From contig NC_045138.2 of the NCBI RefSeq assembly GCF_008831285.2, forward strand, positions 29,423,934 through 29,483,933: 60,000 nt of DNA, in the 5' to 3' direction. Position numbers and translations under genes: made by a program. The notes beneath the pieces were generated by a model. The model was not told where the DNA came from and made no database searches. It worked only from the letters and a program-made list of their open reading frames with translations. Source of the stretch: Nymphaea colorata (lineage: Eukaryota; Streptophyta; Magnoliopsida; Nymphaeales; Nymphaeaceae). This document shows, piece by piece, positions 1 to 13,250 of the stretch. Position 1 is the stretch's first letter. Each line of letters opens with the position of its first letter.

Positions 1-3000
1 TATTCAGTTAGTATTTATTTCAAGAGCATTTAATTCACAATTTCAACTTGATGGTAGGACGCTGCCACATCAAGATCCATACGCAGTTCCGATGTCTCAC
101 GGGACTGCTTCCCTTTTTGTTGCACGGGGTTCATCGCAACATTTCTACCCTAATTTTTTCATAGTCAACACCTTTGTCCAACACATAACATCCTAAAACT
201 GATCATTATGCTGATGTATCTAGTTGGCCATATATCGGCTATGTCTTCAGTCAGCCATGTATTTCAAAAGTGCATTTGATTGACATTTTGAACTTAACCG
301 TAAGGACGTTGCCTCATCAAGATCCATACGCAGTTCCCACGTCTCACGGGACTGCTTCCCCTCTTGTTGTACGGGGTTCGTCGTATCTTTCTTACCCAAG
401 TTTTTGTATAGTTAATACTTTTTGTCTCACACATAACCTCCTAAAACTTGCAATTATGCCGATGCATCTAGTGTATTTGATGGACGTTTTGAACTTGATG
501 GTAGGGACGTTGCCTCATCAAGATCCATATGCATTTCTCTTGTATCACGAGATTGCTTCCCCTCTTGTTGCACGGGGTTCATCGTATCCTTCATATCCTA
601 GTTTTTTCATAGTAAATACTTTAGTCTCACACACAACCTCCATAAACTGACCAGTATGCCGATGCATCTGGTTGGCCATGTATCGGCTATGTCGTCAGTC
701 AATCATTTATTTCAAGTGCATTTGATTGACATTTAAAACTAGACGGTAGGGACGTTGCCACATCAAGATCCATATGTTGTTCCCATGTCTCACGAGACTG
801 CTTCCCCTCTTGTTGTACGGGGTTCATCGTGTCTTTCCTACCCATGTTTTTTCATAGTCAATACCTTTGTCTCATCCAAAAACGGACCATTATGTTGATG
901 CATCTAATCGGCCGTGCCCCGGCTACGTCTTCAGTCAGCCATTTATTTCCAGTGCATTTGATTGACTTTTTAAACTTGATGGTAGGGACGTTGCCTCATC
1001 AAGATCCATATGCAGTTCCCAGATCTCATGGGAATGCTTCTCCTCTGGTTGTACGAGTTTCATCACATCAACCGCACCCACAATGAGACAACCACACATC
1101 ATTAAGAACTCAACTCTTGAGAACTCCTTAAGTTACAATCGTTGCTCTCTTGCCAAGATGAAGAGGCGAGAAGCACAAGATTGTCAATAATAATACAAAA
1201 CAAAGAATATGTTCGTTCATCTCTATTCGTCAAGAATGTGCTCGCAGATTCAACATTCACTTACTTTACCACGACACTCAGCCAGCCATTTATTTTAATT
1301 TCACATAACGGACATTGTGAACTAGATGGTAGGGACGTTGCCTCATCGAGATCTATATGCAGTTCCCATGTCTCACGGCACTGCTTCCCCTTCTGTTGCA
1401 TGGGGTTGATCGCGTCCTTCCTACCCTTGTTTTCTCATAGTAAATACTTTTGTCTCACACACAACCTCCATAAACTGACCATGATGCCGATGCATCTAGT
1501 TGGCCATGCATCGGATATGTCTTCAGTCAGTATTTATTTCAAGTGCATTAAATTGACAATTTCAACTTGATGGTAAGGACGCTGCCACATCAAGATCCAT
1601 ACGCAGTTCCGATGTCTCACGGGACTGCTTCCCTTTTGTTGCACGGGGTTCATCACAAAATTTCTACCCTAGTTTTTTCATAGTCAACAACTTTGTCCAA
1701 CACATAACATCCTAAAACTGACCATTATGCCGATGTATCTAGTTGACCATATATCGGCTATGTCTTCAGTCAGCCATGTATTTCCAAAGTGCATTTGATT
1801 GGCATTTTGAACTTAACCGTAAGGACGTTGCCTCATCAAGATCCATACGCAGTTCCCATGTCTCACAGGATTGCTTCCCCTCTTGTTGTATGGGGTTCAT
1901 CGTATCTTTGTTACCATAGTTTTTGCATAGTTAATACTTTTTGTCTCACACATAACCTCCTAAAACTGGCAATTGTGCCGATGCATCTAGTTGGCCATGC
2001 ATCGGCCATGTCTTCAGTCATCCATTTATTGCAAATGTATTTGATGGACGTCTTGATCTTGAAGGTAGGGACGTTGCCTCATCAATATCCATATGCATTT
2101 CTCCTGTCCCACGAGATTGCTTCCCCTCTTGTTGCACGGGGTTCATCGTATCATTCATATCCTAGTTTTTTCATAGTAAATACTTTTGTCTCACACACAA
2201 CCTCCATAAACTGACCATTATGCCGATGCATGACTGTGATCATGCATCGGCTATGTCGTCAGTCAGTCATTTACTTCAAGTGCATTTGATTGATATTTTG
2301 AACTAGACGGTAGGGACGTTGCCACATCAAGATCCATATGTTGTTCCGATGTCTCACGAGACTGCTTCCCCTCTTGTTATACGGGGTTCATCGTGTCTTT
2401 CCTACCCATGTTTTTTCATAGTCAATACTTTTGTCTCATCCAAAAACTGACCATTATGCTGATGCATCTAGTTGGCCGTGCACCGGCTACGTCTTCAGTC
2501 AGCCATTTATTTCTAGTGCATTTGATTGACTTTTTAAACTTGCTGGTAGGGACGTTGCCTCATCAAGATCCATATGCAGTTCACAGATCTCACGGGAATG
2601 CCTCTACTCTGGTTGTACGAGTTTCATCGCATCAACTGCACTCATAATGAGACAACCACACATCATTAAGAACTCATCTCTTCAGAGCTCCCTAAGTTAC
2701 AATTGTTGGTCTCTCTTGTCAAGATGATGAGGCGAGATGCACAAGATTGTCAATAATAATACCAAACAAAGAATATGTTCGTTCATCTCTGTTCGTCAAG
2801 AATGTGCTCGCAGATTCAACATTCACTTACTTTACCACGACACTCAGCCAACCATTTATTTTAATTTCTCATAACGGATATTGTGAACTAGATGGTAGGG
2901 ACGTTGCCTCATCAAGATCTATATGCAGTTCCCATGTCTCACGGCATTGCTTCCCCTTCTGTTGCACGGGGTTCATTGCGTCTTTCCTACCCTTGTTTTC

Positions 3001-4090
3001 TCATAGTAAATACTTTTGTCTCACACACAACCTCCATAAACTGACCATGATGCCGATGCATCTAGTTGGCCATGCATCGGATATGTCTTCAATCAGTATT
3101 TATTTCAAGGGCATTTAATTGACAATTTCAACTTGATGGTAGGGACGCTGCCACATCAAGATCCATACGCAGTTCCAATGTCTCACGGGACTGCTTCCCT
3201 TCTTGTTGCACGGGGTTCATCGCAACATTTCTACCCTAGTTTTTTCATACTCAACACCTTTGCCCAGCACATAACATCCTAAAACTAACCATTATGCCGA
3301 TGTATCTAGTTGGCCATATATCGGCTATGTCTTCAGTCAGTCATGTATTTCAAAAGTTCATTTGATTGACATTTTGAACTTAACCGTAAGGACGTTGCCT
3401 CATCAAGATCCATACGCAGTTCCCAAGTCTCACAGGACTGCTTCCCCTCTTGTTGTACGGGGTTCATCGTATCTTTCATACCCTAGTTTTTGCAAAGATA
3501 ACACTTTTTGTCTCACACATAACCTCCGAAAACTGGCAATTGCGCCGATGCATCTAGTTGGCCATGCATCGGCCATGTCTTCAGTCATCCATTTATTGCA
3601 AGTGTATTTGATGGACGTCTTGATCTTGAAGGTAGGGATGTTGCCTCATCAATATCCATATGCATTTCTCCTGTCCCACGAGATTGCTTCCCCTCTTGTT
3701 GCAAGGGGTTCATCGTATCCTTCATATCCTAGTTTTTTCATAGTAAATACTTTTGTCTCACACACAACCTCCATAAACTGACCATTATGCCGATGCATCT
3801 TGTTAGCAATGCATCGGCTATGTCGTCAGTCAGTCATTTACTTCAAGTGCATTTGATTGACATTTTGAACTAGACGGTAGGGACGTTGCCACATCAAGTT
3901 GCATATGTTGTTCCCATGTCTCACGAGACTCCTTCCACTCTTGTTGTACGGGGTTCATCGTGTCTTTCCTACCCATGTTTTTTCATAGTCAATACTTTTG
4001 CCTTATCCAAAAACTGAACATTATGCTGATGCATCTAGTTGGCCGTGCACCGGCTACGTCTTCAGTCAGCCATTTATTTCTAGTGCATTA
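1..4090. repeat. Satellite array, left flank: older higher-order repeats
   Basis: Tandem copies of a roughly 245-bp monomer recognisable by GATGCATCTAGTTGGCC, GGTAGGGACGTTGCC, CATCAAGATCCATATGCAG and TTTTTTCATAGTCAATAC. Equivalent points recur at about 270, 1,789 and 3,362, so the larger period is about 1,519-1,573 bp. The short first interval is explained by a gap of about 46 bp near 470, where the dyad is lost. Linker segments lie near 1,076-1,300 and 2,645-2,870. Copies differ at many scattered positions, unlike the core to the right. The array begins before base 1. Short plus-strand open stretches here depend on GTG starts and end at the same monomer TGA; I do not regard them as genes. 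Confidence 0.95.
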
Positions 4091-4861
4091 GATTGACTTT
4101 TTAAACTTGATGGTAGGGACGTTGCCTCATCAAGATCCATATGCAGTTCCCAGATCTCACGGGAATGATTCTCCTCTGGTTGTACGAGTTTCATTGCATC
4201 AACTGCACCCATAATGAGACAACAACACATCATTAAGAACTCATCTCTTCAGAGCTCCTTAAGTTACAATTGTTGATCTATCTTGCCAAGATGATGCGGC
4301 GAGATGCACAAGATTGTCAATAATAATACCAAACAAAGAATATGTTCGTTCATCTCTATTTGTCAAGAATGTGCTCGCAGATTCAACATTCACTTACTTT
4401 ACCACGACACTCAGCCAGCCATTTATTTTAATTTCACATAACGGATATTGTGAACTAGATGGTAGGGACGTTGCCTCATCAAGATCCATATGCAGTTCCC
4501 ATGTCTCACGGCACTGCTTCCCTTCTGTTGCACGGGGTTCATCGCATCTTTCCTACCCTTGTTTTCTCATAGTAAATACTTTTGTCTCACACACAACCTC
4601 CATAAACTGACCATTATGCTGATGCATCTAGTTGGCCATGCATCGGATATGTCTTCAGTGAGTACTTATTTCAAGTGCATTTAATTGACAATTTCAACTT
4701 GATGGTAGGGACGCTGCCACATCAAGATCCATACGCAGTTCCGATGTCTCACGGGACTGCTTCCCTTTTTGTTGCACGGGGTTCATCGCAACATTTCTAC
4801 CCAAGTTTTTTCATAGTCAATACCTTTGTCCAGCACATAACATCCTAAAACTGACCATTAT

Positions 4862-4891
4862 GCCGATGTATCTAGTTGCCCATATATCGGC
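4862..4891. repeat. 30-bp dyad, variant form of HOR monomer 1
   Basis: Arms GCCGATGTAT and ATATATCGGC around CTAGTTGCCC. Against the consensus dyad, the C-to-T change in the left arm is matched by a G-to-A change in the right arm, keeping a pair. A further C-to-T in the right arm leaves a G-T wobble. This variant is fixed at this monomer position in every HOR I looked at, including the diverged flanks (for example near 210, 1,730, 14,255 and 18,955). Confidence 0.75.
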
Positions 4892-5354
4892 TATGTCTTC
4901 AGTCAGCCATGTATTTCAAAAGTGCATTTGATTGACATTTGGAACTTAACCGTAAGGACGTTGCATAATCAAGATACATACGCAGTTCCCATGTCTCACA
5001 GGACTGCTTCCCCTCTTGTTGTATGGGGTTCATCGTATCTTTCTTATCCTAGTTTTTGCATAGTTAATACTTTTTGTCTCACAAATAACCTCCTAAAACT
5101 GGCAATTATGGCGATGCATCTCGTTGGCCATGCATCGGCCATGTCTTCAGTCATCCATCTATTTCAAGTGTATTTCATGGACGTTTTGAACTTGATGGTA
5201 GGGACGTTGCTTCATCAAGATCCATATGCATTTCTCTTGTCTCACGAGATTGCTTCCCCTCTTGTTGCACGGGGTTCATCGTATCCTTCATATCCTAGTT
5301 TTTTCATCGTCAATACTTTTGTCTCACACACAACCTCCATAAACTGACCAGTAT

Positions 5355-5384
5355 GCCGATGCATCTGGTTGGCCATGCATCGGC
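5355..5384. repeat. 30-bp dyad of the satellite monomer (consensus form)
   Basis: Perfect inverted repeat with arms GCCGATGCAT and ATGCATCGGC around a 10-base centre, CTGGTTGGCC here and CTAGTTGGCC in most monomers. It could form a hairpin or be read by a dimeric protein. The same dyad, with none to three arm differences, occurs once in nearly every ordinary monomer of the array. Confidence 0.85.
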
Positions 5385-5759
5385 TATGTCGTCAGTCAGT
5401 CATTTATTTCAAGTGCATTTGATTGACATTTAGAACTAGACGGTAGGGACGTTGCCACATCAAGATGCATATGTTGTTCGCATGTCTCACGAGACTGCTT
5501 CCCCTCTTGTTGTACGGGGTTCATCGTGTCTTTCCTACCCATGTTTTTTCATAGTCAATACCTATCTCATGCAAAAACGGACCATTATGTTGATGCATCT
5601 AATTGGCCATGCACCGGCTACGTCTTCAGTCAGCCATTTATTTCCAGTGCATTTGATTGACTTTTTAAACTTGATGGTAGGGACGTTGCCTCATCAAGAT
5701 CCATATGCAGTTCCCAGATCTCACGGGAATGATTCTCCTCTGGTTGTACGAGTTTCATT

Positions 5760-5990
5760 GCATCAACTGCACCCATAATGAGACAACAACACATCATTAA
5801 GAACTCATCTCTTCAGAGCTCCTTAAGTTACAATTGTTGATCTATCTTGCCAAGATGATGCGGCGAGATGCACAAGATTGTCAATAATAATACCAAACAA
5901 AGAATATGTTCGTTCATCTCTATTTGTCAAGAATGTGCTCGCAGATTCAACATTCACTTACTTTACCACGACACTCAGCCAGCCATTTAT
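5760..5990. repeat. Linker segment of the higher-order repeat (representative copy)
   Basis: About 230 bp that replaces roughly 130 bp of an ordinary monomer, from the shared CACCCATAATGAGACAAC to the shared CAGCCATTTATTTTAATTTC. It lacks the dyad. Core copies lie 1,565 apart (near 4,196, 5,760, 7,325, 8,890, 10,455 and 12,020). Diverged copies lie near 1,076, 2,645, 13,600, 15,165, 16,735 and 18,300, and shortened ones near 22,860, 23,690, 24,240 and 24,750. A single diverged relative sits outside the array near 25,755-25,935. Confidence 0.85.
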
Positions 5991-8900
5991 TTTAATTTCA
6001 CATAACGGATATTGTGAACTAGATGGTAGGGACGTTGCCTCATCAAGATCCATATGCAGTTCCCATGTCTCACGGCACTGCTTTCCCTTCTGTTGCACGG
6101 GGTTCATCGCATCTTTCCTACCCTTGTTTTCTCATAGTAAATACTTTTGTCTCACACACAACCTCCATAAACTGACCATTATGCTGATGCATCTAGTTGG
6201 CCATGCATCGGATATGTCTTCAGTGAGTACTTATTTCAAGTGCATTTAATTGACAATTTCAACTTGATGGTAGGGACGCTGCCACATCAAGATCCATACG
6301 CAGTTCCGATGTCTCACGGGACTGCTTCCCTTTTTGTTGCACGGGGTTCATCGCAACATTTCTACCCAAGTTTTTTCATAGTCAATACCTTTGTCCAGCA
6401 CATAACATCCTAAAACTGACCATTATGCCGATGTATCTAGTTGCCCATATATCGGCTATGTCTTCAGTCAGCCATGTATTTCAAAAGTGCATTTGATTGA
6501 CATTTGGAACTTAACCGTAAGGACGTTGCATAATCAAGATACATACGCAGTTCCCATGTCTCACAGGACTGCTTCCCCTCTTGTTGTATGGGGTTCATCG
6601 TATCTTTCTTATCCTAGTTTTTGCATAGTTAATACTTTTTGTCTCACAAATAACCTCCTAAAACTGGCAATTATGGCGATGCATCTCGTTGGCCATGCAT
6701 CGGCCATGTCTTCAGTCATCCATCTATTTCAAGTGTATTTCATGGACGTTTTGAACTTGATGGTAGGGACGTTGCTTCATCAAGATCCATATGCATTTCT
6801 CTTGTCTCACGAGATTGCTTCCCCTCTTGTTGCACGGGGTTCATCGTATCCTTCATATCCTAGTTTTTTCATCGTCAATACTTTTGTCTCACACACAACC
6901 TCCATAAACTGACCAGTATGCCGATGCATCTGGTTGGCCATGCATCGGCTATGTCGTCAGTCAGTCATTTATTTCAAGTGCATTTGATTGACATTTAGAA
7001 CTAGACGGTAGGGACGTTGCCACATCAAGATGCATATGTTGTTCGCATGTCTCACGAGACTGCTTCCCCTCTTGTTGTACGGGGTTCATCGTGTCTTTCC
7101 TACCCATGTTTTTTCATAGTCAATACCTATCTCATGCAAAAACGGACCATTATGTTGATGCATCTAATTGGCCATGCACCGGCTACGTCTTCAGTCAGCC
7201 ATTTATTTCCAGTGCATTTGATTGACTTTTTAAACTTGATGGTAGGGACGTTGCCTCATCAAGATCCATATGCAGTTCCCAGATCTCACGGGAATGATTC
7301 TCCTCTGGTTGTACGAGTTTCATTGCATCAACTGCACCCATAATGAGACAACAACACATCATTAAGAACTCATCTCTTCAGAGCTCCTTAAGTTACAATT
7401 GTTGATCTATCTTGCCAAGATGATGCGGCGAGATGCACAAGATTGTCAATAATAATACCAAACAAAGAATATGTTCGTTCATCTCTATTTGTCAAGAATG
7501 TGCTCGCAGATTCAACATTCACTTACTTTACCACGACACTCAGCCAGCCATTTATTTTAATTTCACATAACGGATATTGTGAACTAGATGGTAGGGACGT
7601 TGCCTCATCAAGATCCATATGCAGTTCCCATGTCTCACGGCACTGCTTTCCCTTCTGTTGCACGGGGTTCATCGCATCTTTCCTACCCTTGTTTTCTCAT
7701 AGTAAATACTTTTGTCTCACACACAACCTCCATAAACTGACCATTATGCTGATGCATCTAGTTGGCCATGCATCGGATATGTCTTCAGTGAGTACTTATT
7801 TCAAGTGCATTTAATTGACAATTTCAACTTGATGGTAGGGACGCTGCCACATCAAGATCCATACGCAGTTCCGATGTCTCACGGGACTGCTTCCCTTTTT
7901 GTTGCACGGGGTTCATCGCAACATTTCTACCCAAGTTTTTTCATAGTCAATACCTTTGTCCAGCACATAACATCCTAAAACTGACCATTATGCCGATGTA
8001 TCTAGTTGCCCATATATCGGCTATGTCTTCAGTCAGCCATGTATTTCAAAAGTGCATTTGATTGACATTTGGAACTTAACCGTAAGGACGTTGCATAATC
8101 AAGATACATACGCAGTTCCCATGTCTCACAGGACTGCTTCCCCTCTTGTTGTATGGGGTTCATCGTATCTTTCTTATCCTAGTTTTTGCATAGTTAATAC
8201 TTTTTGTCTCACAAATAACCTCCTAAAACTGGCAATTATGGCGATGCATCTCGTTGGCCATGCATCGGCCATGTCTTCAGTCATCCATCTATTTCAAGTG
8301 TATTTCATGGACGTTTTGAACTTGATGGTAGGGACGTTGCTTCATCAAGATCCATATGCATTTCTCTTGTCTCACGAGATTGCTTCCCCTCTTGTTGCAC
8401 GGGGTTCATCGTATCCTTCATATCCTAGTTTTTTCATCGTCAATACTTTTGTCTCACACACAACCTCCATAAACTGACCAGTATGCCGATGCATCTGGTT
8501 GGCCATGCATCGGCTATGTCGTCAGTCAGTCATTTATTTCAAGTGCATTTGATTGACATTTAGAACTAGACGGTAGGGACGTTGCCACATCAAGATGCAT
8601 ATGTTGTTCGCATGTCTCACGAGACTGCTTCCCCTCTTGTTGTACGGGGTTCATCGTGTCTTTCCTACCCATGTTTTTTCATAGTCAATACCTATCTCAT
8701 GCAAAAACGGACCATTATGTTGATGCATCTAATTGGCCATGCACCGGCTACGTCTTCAGTCAGCCATTTATTTCCAGTGCATTTGATTGACTTTTTAAAC
8801 TTGATGGTAGGGACGTTGCCTCATCAAGATCCATATGCAGTTCCCAGATCTCACGGGAATGATTCTCCTCTGGTTGTACGAGTTTCATTGCATCAACTGC

Positions 8901-11900
8901 ACCCATAATGAGACAACAACACATCATTAAGAACTCATCTCTTCAGAGCTCCTTAAGTTACAATTGTTGATCTATCTTGCCAAGATGATGCGGCGAGATG
9001 CACAAGATTGTCAATAATAATACCAAACAAAGAATATGTTCGTTCATCTCTATTTGTCAAGAATGTGCTCGCAGATTCAACATTCACTTACTTTACCACG
9101 ACACTCAGCCAGCCATTTATTTTAATTTCACATAACGGATATTGTGAACTAGATGGTAGGGACGTTGCCTCATCAAGATCCATATGCAGTTCCCATGTCT
9201 CACGGCACTGCTTTCCCTTCTGTTGCACGGGGTTCATCGCATCTTTCCTACCCTTGTTTTCTCATAGTAAATACTTTTGTCTCACACACAACCTCCATAA
9301 ACTGACCATTATGCTGATGCATCTAGTTGGCCATGCATCGGATATGTCTTCAGTGAGTACTTATTTCAAGTGCATTTAATTGACAATTTCAACTTGATGG
9401 TAGGGACGCTGCCACATCAAGATCCATACGCAGTTCCGATGTCTCACGGGACTGCTTCCCTTTTTGTTGCACGGGGTTCATCGCAACATTTCTACCCAAG
9501 TTTTTTCATAGTCAATACCTTTGTCCAGCACATAACATCCTAAAACTGACCATTATGCCGATGTATCTAGTTGCCCATATATCGGCTATGTCTTCAGTCA
9601 GCCATGTATTTCAAAAGTGCATTTGATTGACATTTGGAACTTAACCGTAAGGACGTTGCATAATCAAGATACATACGCAGTTCCCATGTCTCACAGGACT
9701 GCTTCCCCTCTTGTTGTATGGGGTTCATCGTATCTTTCTTATCCTAGTTTTTGCATAGTTAATACTTTTTGTCTCACAAATAACCTCCTAAAACTGGCAA
9801 TTATGGCGATGCATCTCGTTGGCCATGCATCGGCCATGTCTTCAGTCATCCATCTATTTCAAGTGTATTTCATGGACGTTTTGAACTTGATGGTAGGGAC
9901 GTTGCTTCATCAAGATCCATATGCATTTCTCTTGTCTCACGAGATTGCTTCCCCTCTTGTTGCACGGGGTTCATCGTATCCTTCATATCCTAGTTTTTTC
10001 ATCGTCAATACTTTTGTCTCACACACAACCTCCATAAACTGACCAGTATGCCGATGCATCTGGTTGGCCATGCATCGGCTATGTCGTCAGTCAGTCATTT
10101 ATTTCAAGTGCATTTGATTGACATTTAGAACTAGACGGTAGGGACGTTGCCACATCAAGATGCATATGTTGTTCGCATGTCTCACGAGACTGCTTCCCCT
10201 CTTGTTGTACGGGGTTCATCGTGTCTTTCCTACCCATGTTTTTTCATAGTCAATACCTATCTCATGCAAAAACGGACCATTATGTTGATGCATCTAATTG
10301 GCCATGCACCGGCTACGTCTTCAGTCAGCCATTTATTTCCAGTGCATTTGATTGACTTTTTAAACTTGATGGTAGGGACGTTGCCTCATCAAGATCCATA
10401 TGCAGTTCCCAGATCTCACGGGAATGATTCTCCTCTGGTTGTACGAGTTTCATTGCATCAACTGCACCCATAATGAGACAACAACACATCATTAAGAACT
10501 CATCTCTTCAGAGCTCCTTAAGTTACAATTGTTGATCTATCTTGCCAAGATGATGCGGCGAGATGCACAAGATTGTCAATAATAATACCAAACAAAGAAT
10601 ATGTTCGTTCATCTCTATTTGTCAAGAATGTGCTCGCAGATTCAACATTCACTTACTTTACCACGACACTCAGCCAGCCATTTATTTTAATTTCACATAA
10701 CGGATATTGTGAACTAGATGGTAGGGACGTTGCCTCATCAAGATCCATATGCAGTTCCCATGTCTCACGGCACTGCTTTCCCTTCTGTTGCACGGGGTTC
10801 ATCGCATCTTTCCTACCCTTGTTTTCTCATAGTAAATACTTTTGTCTCACACACAACCTCCATAAACTGACCATTATGCTGATGCATCTAGTTGGCCATG
10901 CATCGGATATGTCTTCAGTGAGTACTTATTTCAAGTGCATTTAATTGACAATTTCAACTTGATGGTAGGGACGCTGCCACATCAAGATCCATACGCAGTT
11001 CCGATGTCTCACGGGACTGCTTCCCTTTTTGTTGCACGGGGTTCATCGCAACATTTCTACCCAAGTTTTTTCATAGTCAATACCTTTGTCCAGCACATAA
11101 CATCCTAAAACTGACCATTATGCCGATGTATCTAGTTGCCCATATATCGGCTATGTCTTCAGTCAGCCATGTATTTCAAAAGTGCATTTGATTGACATTT
11201 GGAACTTAACCGTAAGGACGTTGCATAATCAAGATACATACGCAGTTCCCATGTCTCACAGGACTGCTTCCCCTCTTGTTGTATGGGGTTCATCGTATCT
11301 TTCTTATCCTAGTTTTTGCATAGTTAATACTTTTTGTCTCACAAATAACCTCCTAAAACTGGCAATTATGGCGATGCATCTCGTTGGCCATGCATCGGCC
11401 ATGTCTTCAGTCATCCATCTATTTCAAGTGTATTTCATGGACGTTTTGAACTTGATGGTAGGGACGTTGCTTCATCAAGATCCATATGCATTTCTCTTGT
11501 CTCACGAGATTGCTTCCCCTCTTGTTGCACGGGGTTCATCGTATCCTTCATATCCTAGTTTTTTCATCGTCAATACTTTTGTCTCACACACAACCTCCAT
11601 AAACTGACCAGTATGCCGATGCATCTGGTTGGCCATGCATCGGCTATGTCGTCAGTCAGTCATTTATTTCAAGTGCATTTGATTGACATTTAGAACTAGA
11701 CGGTAGGGACGTTGCCACATCAAGATGCATATGTTGTTCGCATGTCTCACGAGACTGCTTCCCCTCTTGTTGTACGGGGTTCATCGTGTCTTTCCTACCC
11801 ATGTTTTTTCATAGTCAATACCTATCTCATGCAAAAACGGACCATTATGTTGATGCATCTAATTGGCCATGCACCGGCTACGTCTTCAGTCAGCCATTTA

Positions 11901-13250
11901 TTTCCAGTGCATTTGATTGACTTTTTAAACTTGATGGTAGGGACGTTGCCTCATCAAGATCCATATGCAGTTCCCAGATCTCACGGGAATGATTCTCCTC
12001 TGGTTGTACGAGTTTCATTGCATCAACTGCACCCATAATGAGACAACAACACATCATTAAGAACTCATCTCTTCAGAGCTCCTTAAGTTACAATTGTTGA
12101 TCTATCTTGCCAAGATGATGCGGCGAGATGCACAAGATTGTCAATAATAATACCAAACAAAGAATATGTTCGTTCATCTCTATTTGTCAAGAATGTGCTC
12201 GCAGATTCAACATTCACTTACTTTACCACGACACTCAGCCAGCCATTTATTTTAATTTCACATAACGGATATTGTGAACTAGATGGTAGGGACGTTGCCT
12301 CATCAAGATCCATATGCAGTTCCCATGTCTCACGGCACTGCTTTCCCTTCTGTTGCACGGGGTTCATCGCATCTTTCCTACCCTTGTTTTCTCATAGTAA
12401 ATACTTTTGTCTCACACACAACCTCCATAAACTGACCATTATGCTGATGCATCTAGTTGGCCATGCATCGGATATGTCTTCAGTGAGTACTTATTTCAAG
12501 TGCATTTAATTGACAATTTCAACTTGATGGTAGGGACGCTGCCACATCAAGATCCATACGCAGTTCCGATGTCTCACGGGACTGCTTCCCTTTTTGTTGC
12601 ACGGGGTTCATCGCAACATTTCTACCCAAGTTTTTTCATAGTCAATACCTTTGTCCAGCACATAACATCCTAAAACTGACCATTATGCCGATGTATCTAG
12701 TTGCCCATATATCGGCTATGTCTTCAGTCAGCCATGTATTTCAAAAGTGCATTTGATTGACATTTGGAACTTAACCGTAAGGACGTTGCATAATCAAGAT
12801 ACATACGCAGTTCCCATGTCTCACAGGACTGCTTCCCCTCTTGTTGTATGGGGTTCATCGTATCTTTCTTATCCTAGTTTTTGCATAGTTAATACTTTTT
12901 GTCTCACAAATAACCTCCTAAAACTGGCAATTATGGCGATGCATCTCGTTGGCCATGCATCGGCCATGTCTTCAGTCATCCATCTATTTCAAGTGTATTT
13001 CATGGACGTTTTGAACTTGATGGTAGGGACGTTGCTTCATCAAGATCCATATGCATTTCTCTTGTCTCACGAGATTGCTTCCCCTCTTGTTGCACGGGGT
13101 TCATCGTATCCTTCATATCCTAGTTTTTTCATCGTCAATACTTTTGTCTCACACACAACCTCCATAAACTGACCAGTATGCCGATGCATCTGGTTGGCCA
13201 TGCATCGGCTATGTCGTCAGTCAGTCATTTATTTCAAGTGCATTTGATTG

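Larger units (their letters stand above)
4091..13250. repeat. Satellite array, homogenised core of 1,565-bp higher-order repeats
   Basis: About 5.9 copies of a 1,565-bp unit; equivalent points fall at 4,922, 6,487, 8,052, 9,617, 11,182 and 12,747, exactly 1,565 apart. Within one unit the monomer starts (GATG of the dyad) fall at 4,865, 5,113, 5,358, 5,592, 6,185 and 6,430, so intervals are 248, 245, 234, 593 and 245; the 593 interval holds one ordinary monomer and one linker-bearing monomer of about 348. By eye I found no differences among the complete copies. The first, partial copy lacks one T near 4,520. Identity to the flanks stops abruptly near 4,090 and 13,250. This is recent expansion or strong homogenisation; an assembly artefact is also possible. 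Confidence 0.95.

Noticed and set aside
4091-13250. Interpretation as a CRISPR array or a bacterial repeat protein gene
   Set aside because: The units are 245-bp monomers without short unique spacers, no cas genes are present, and the surroundings are plant nuclear DNA with introns and retrotransposons.
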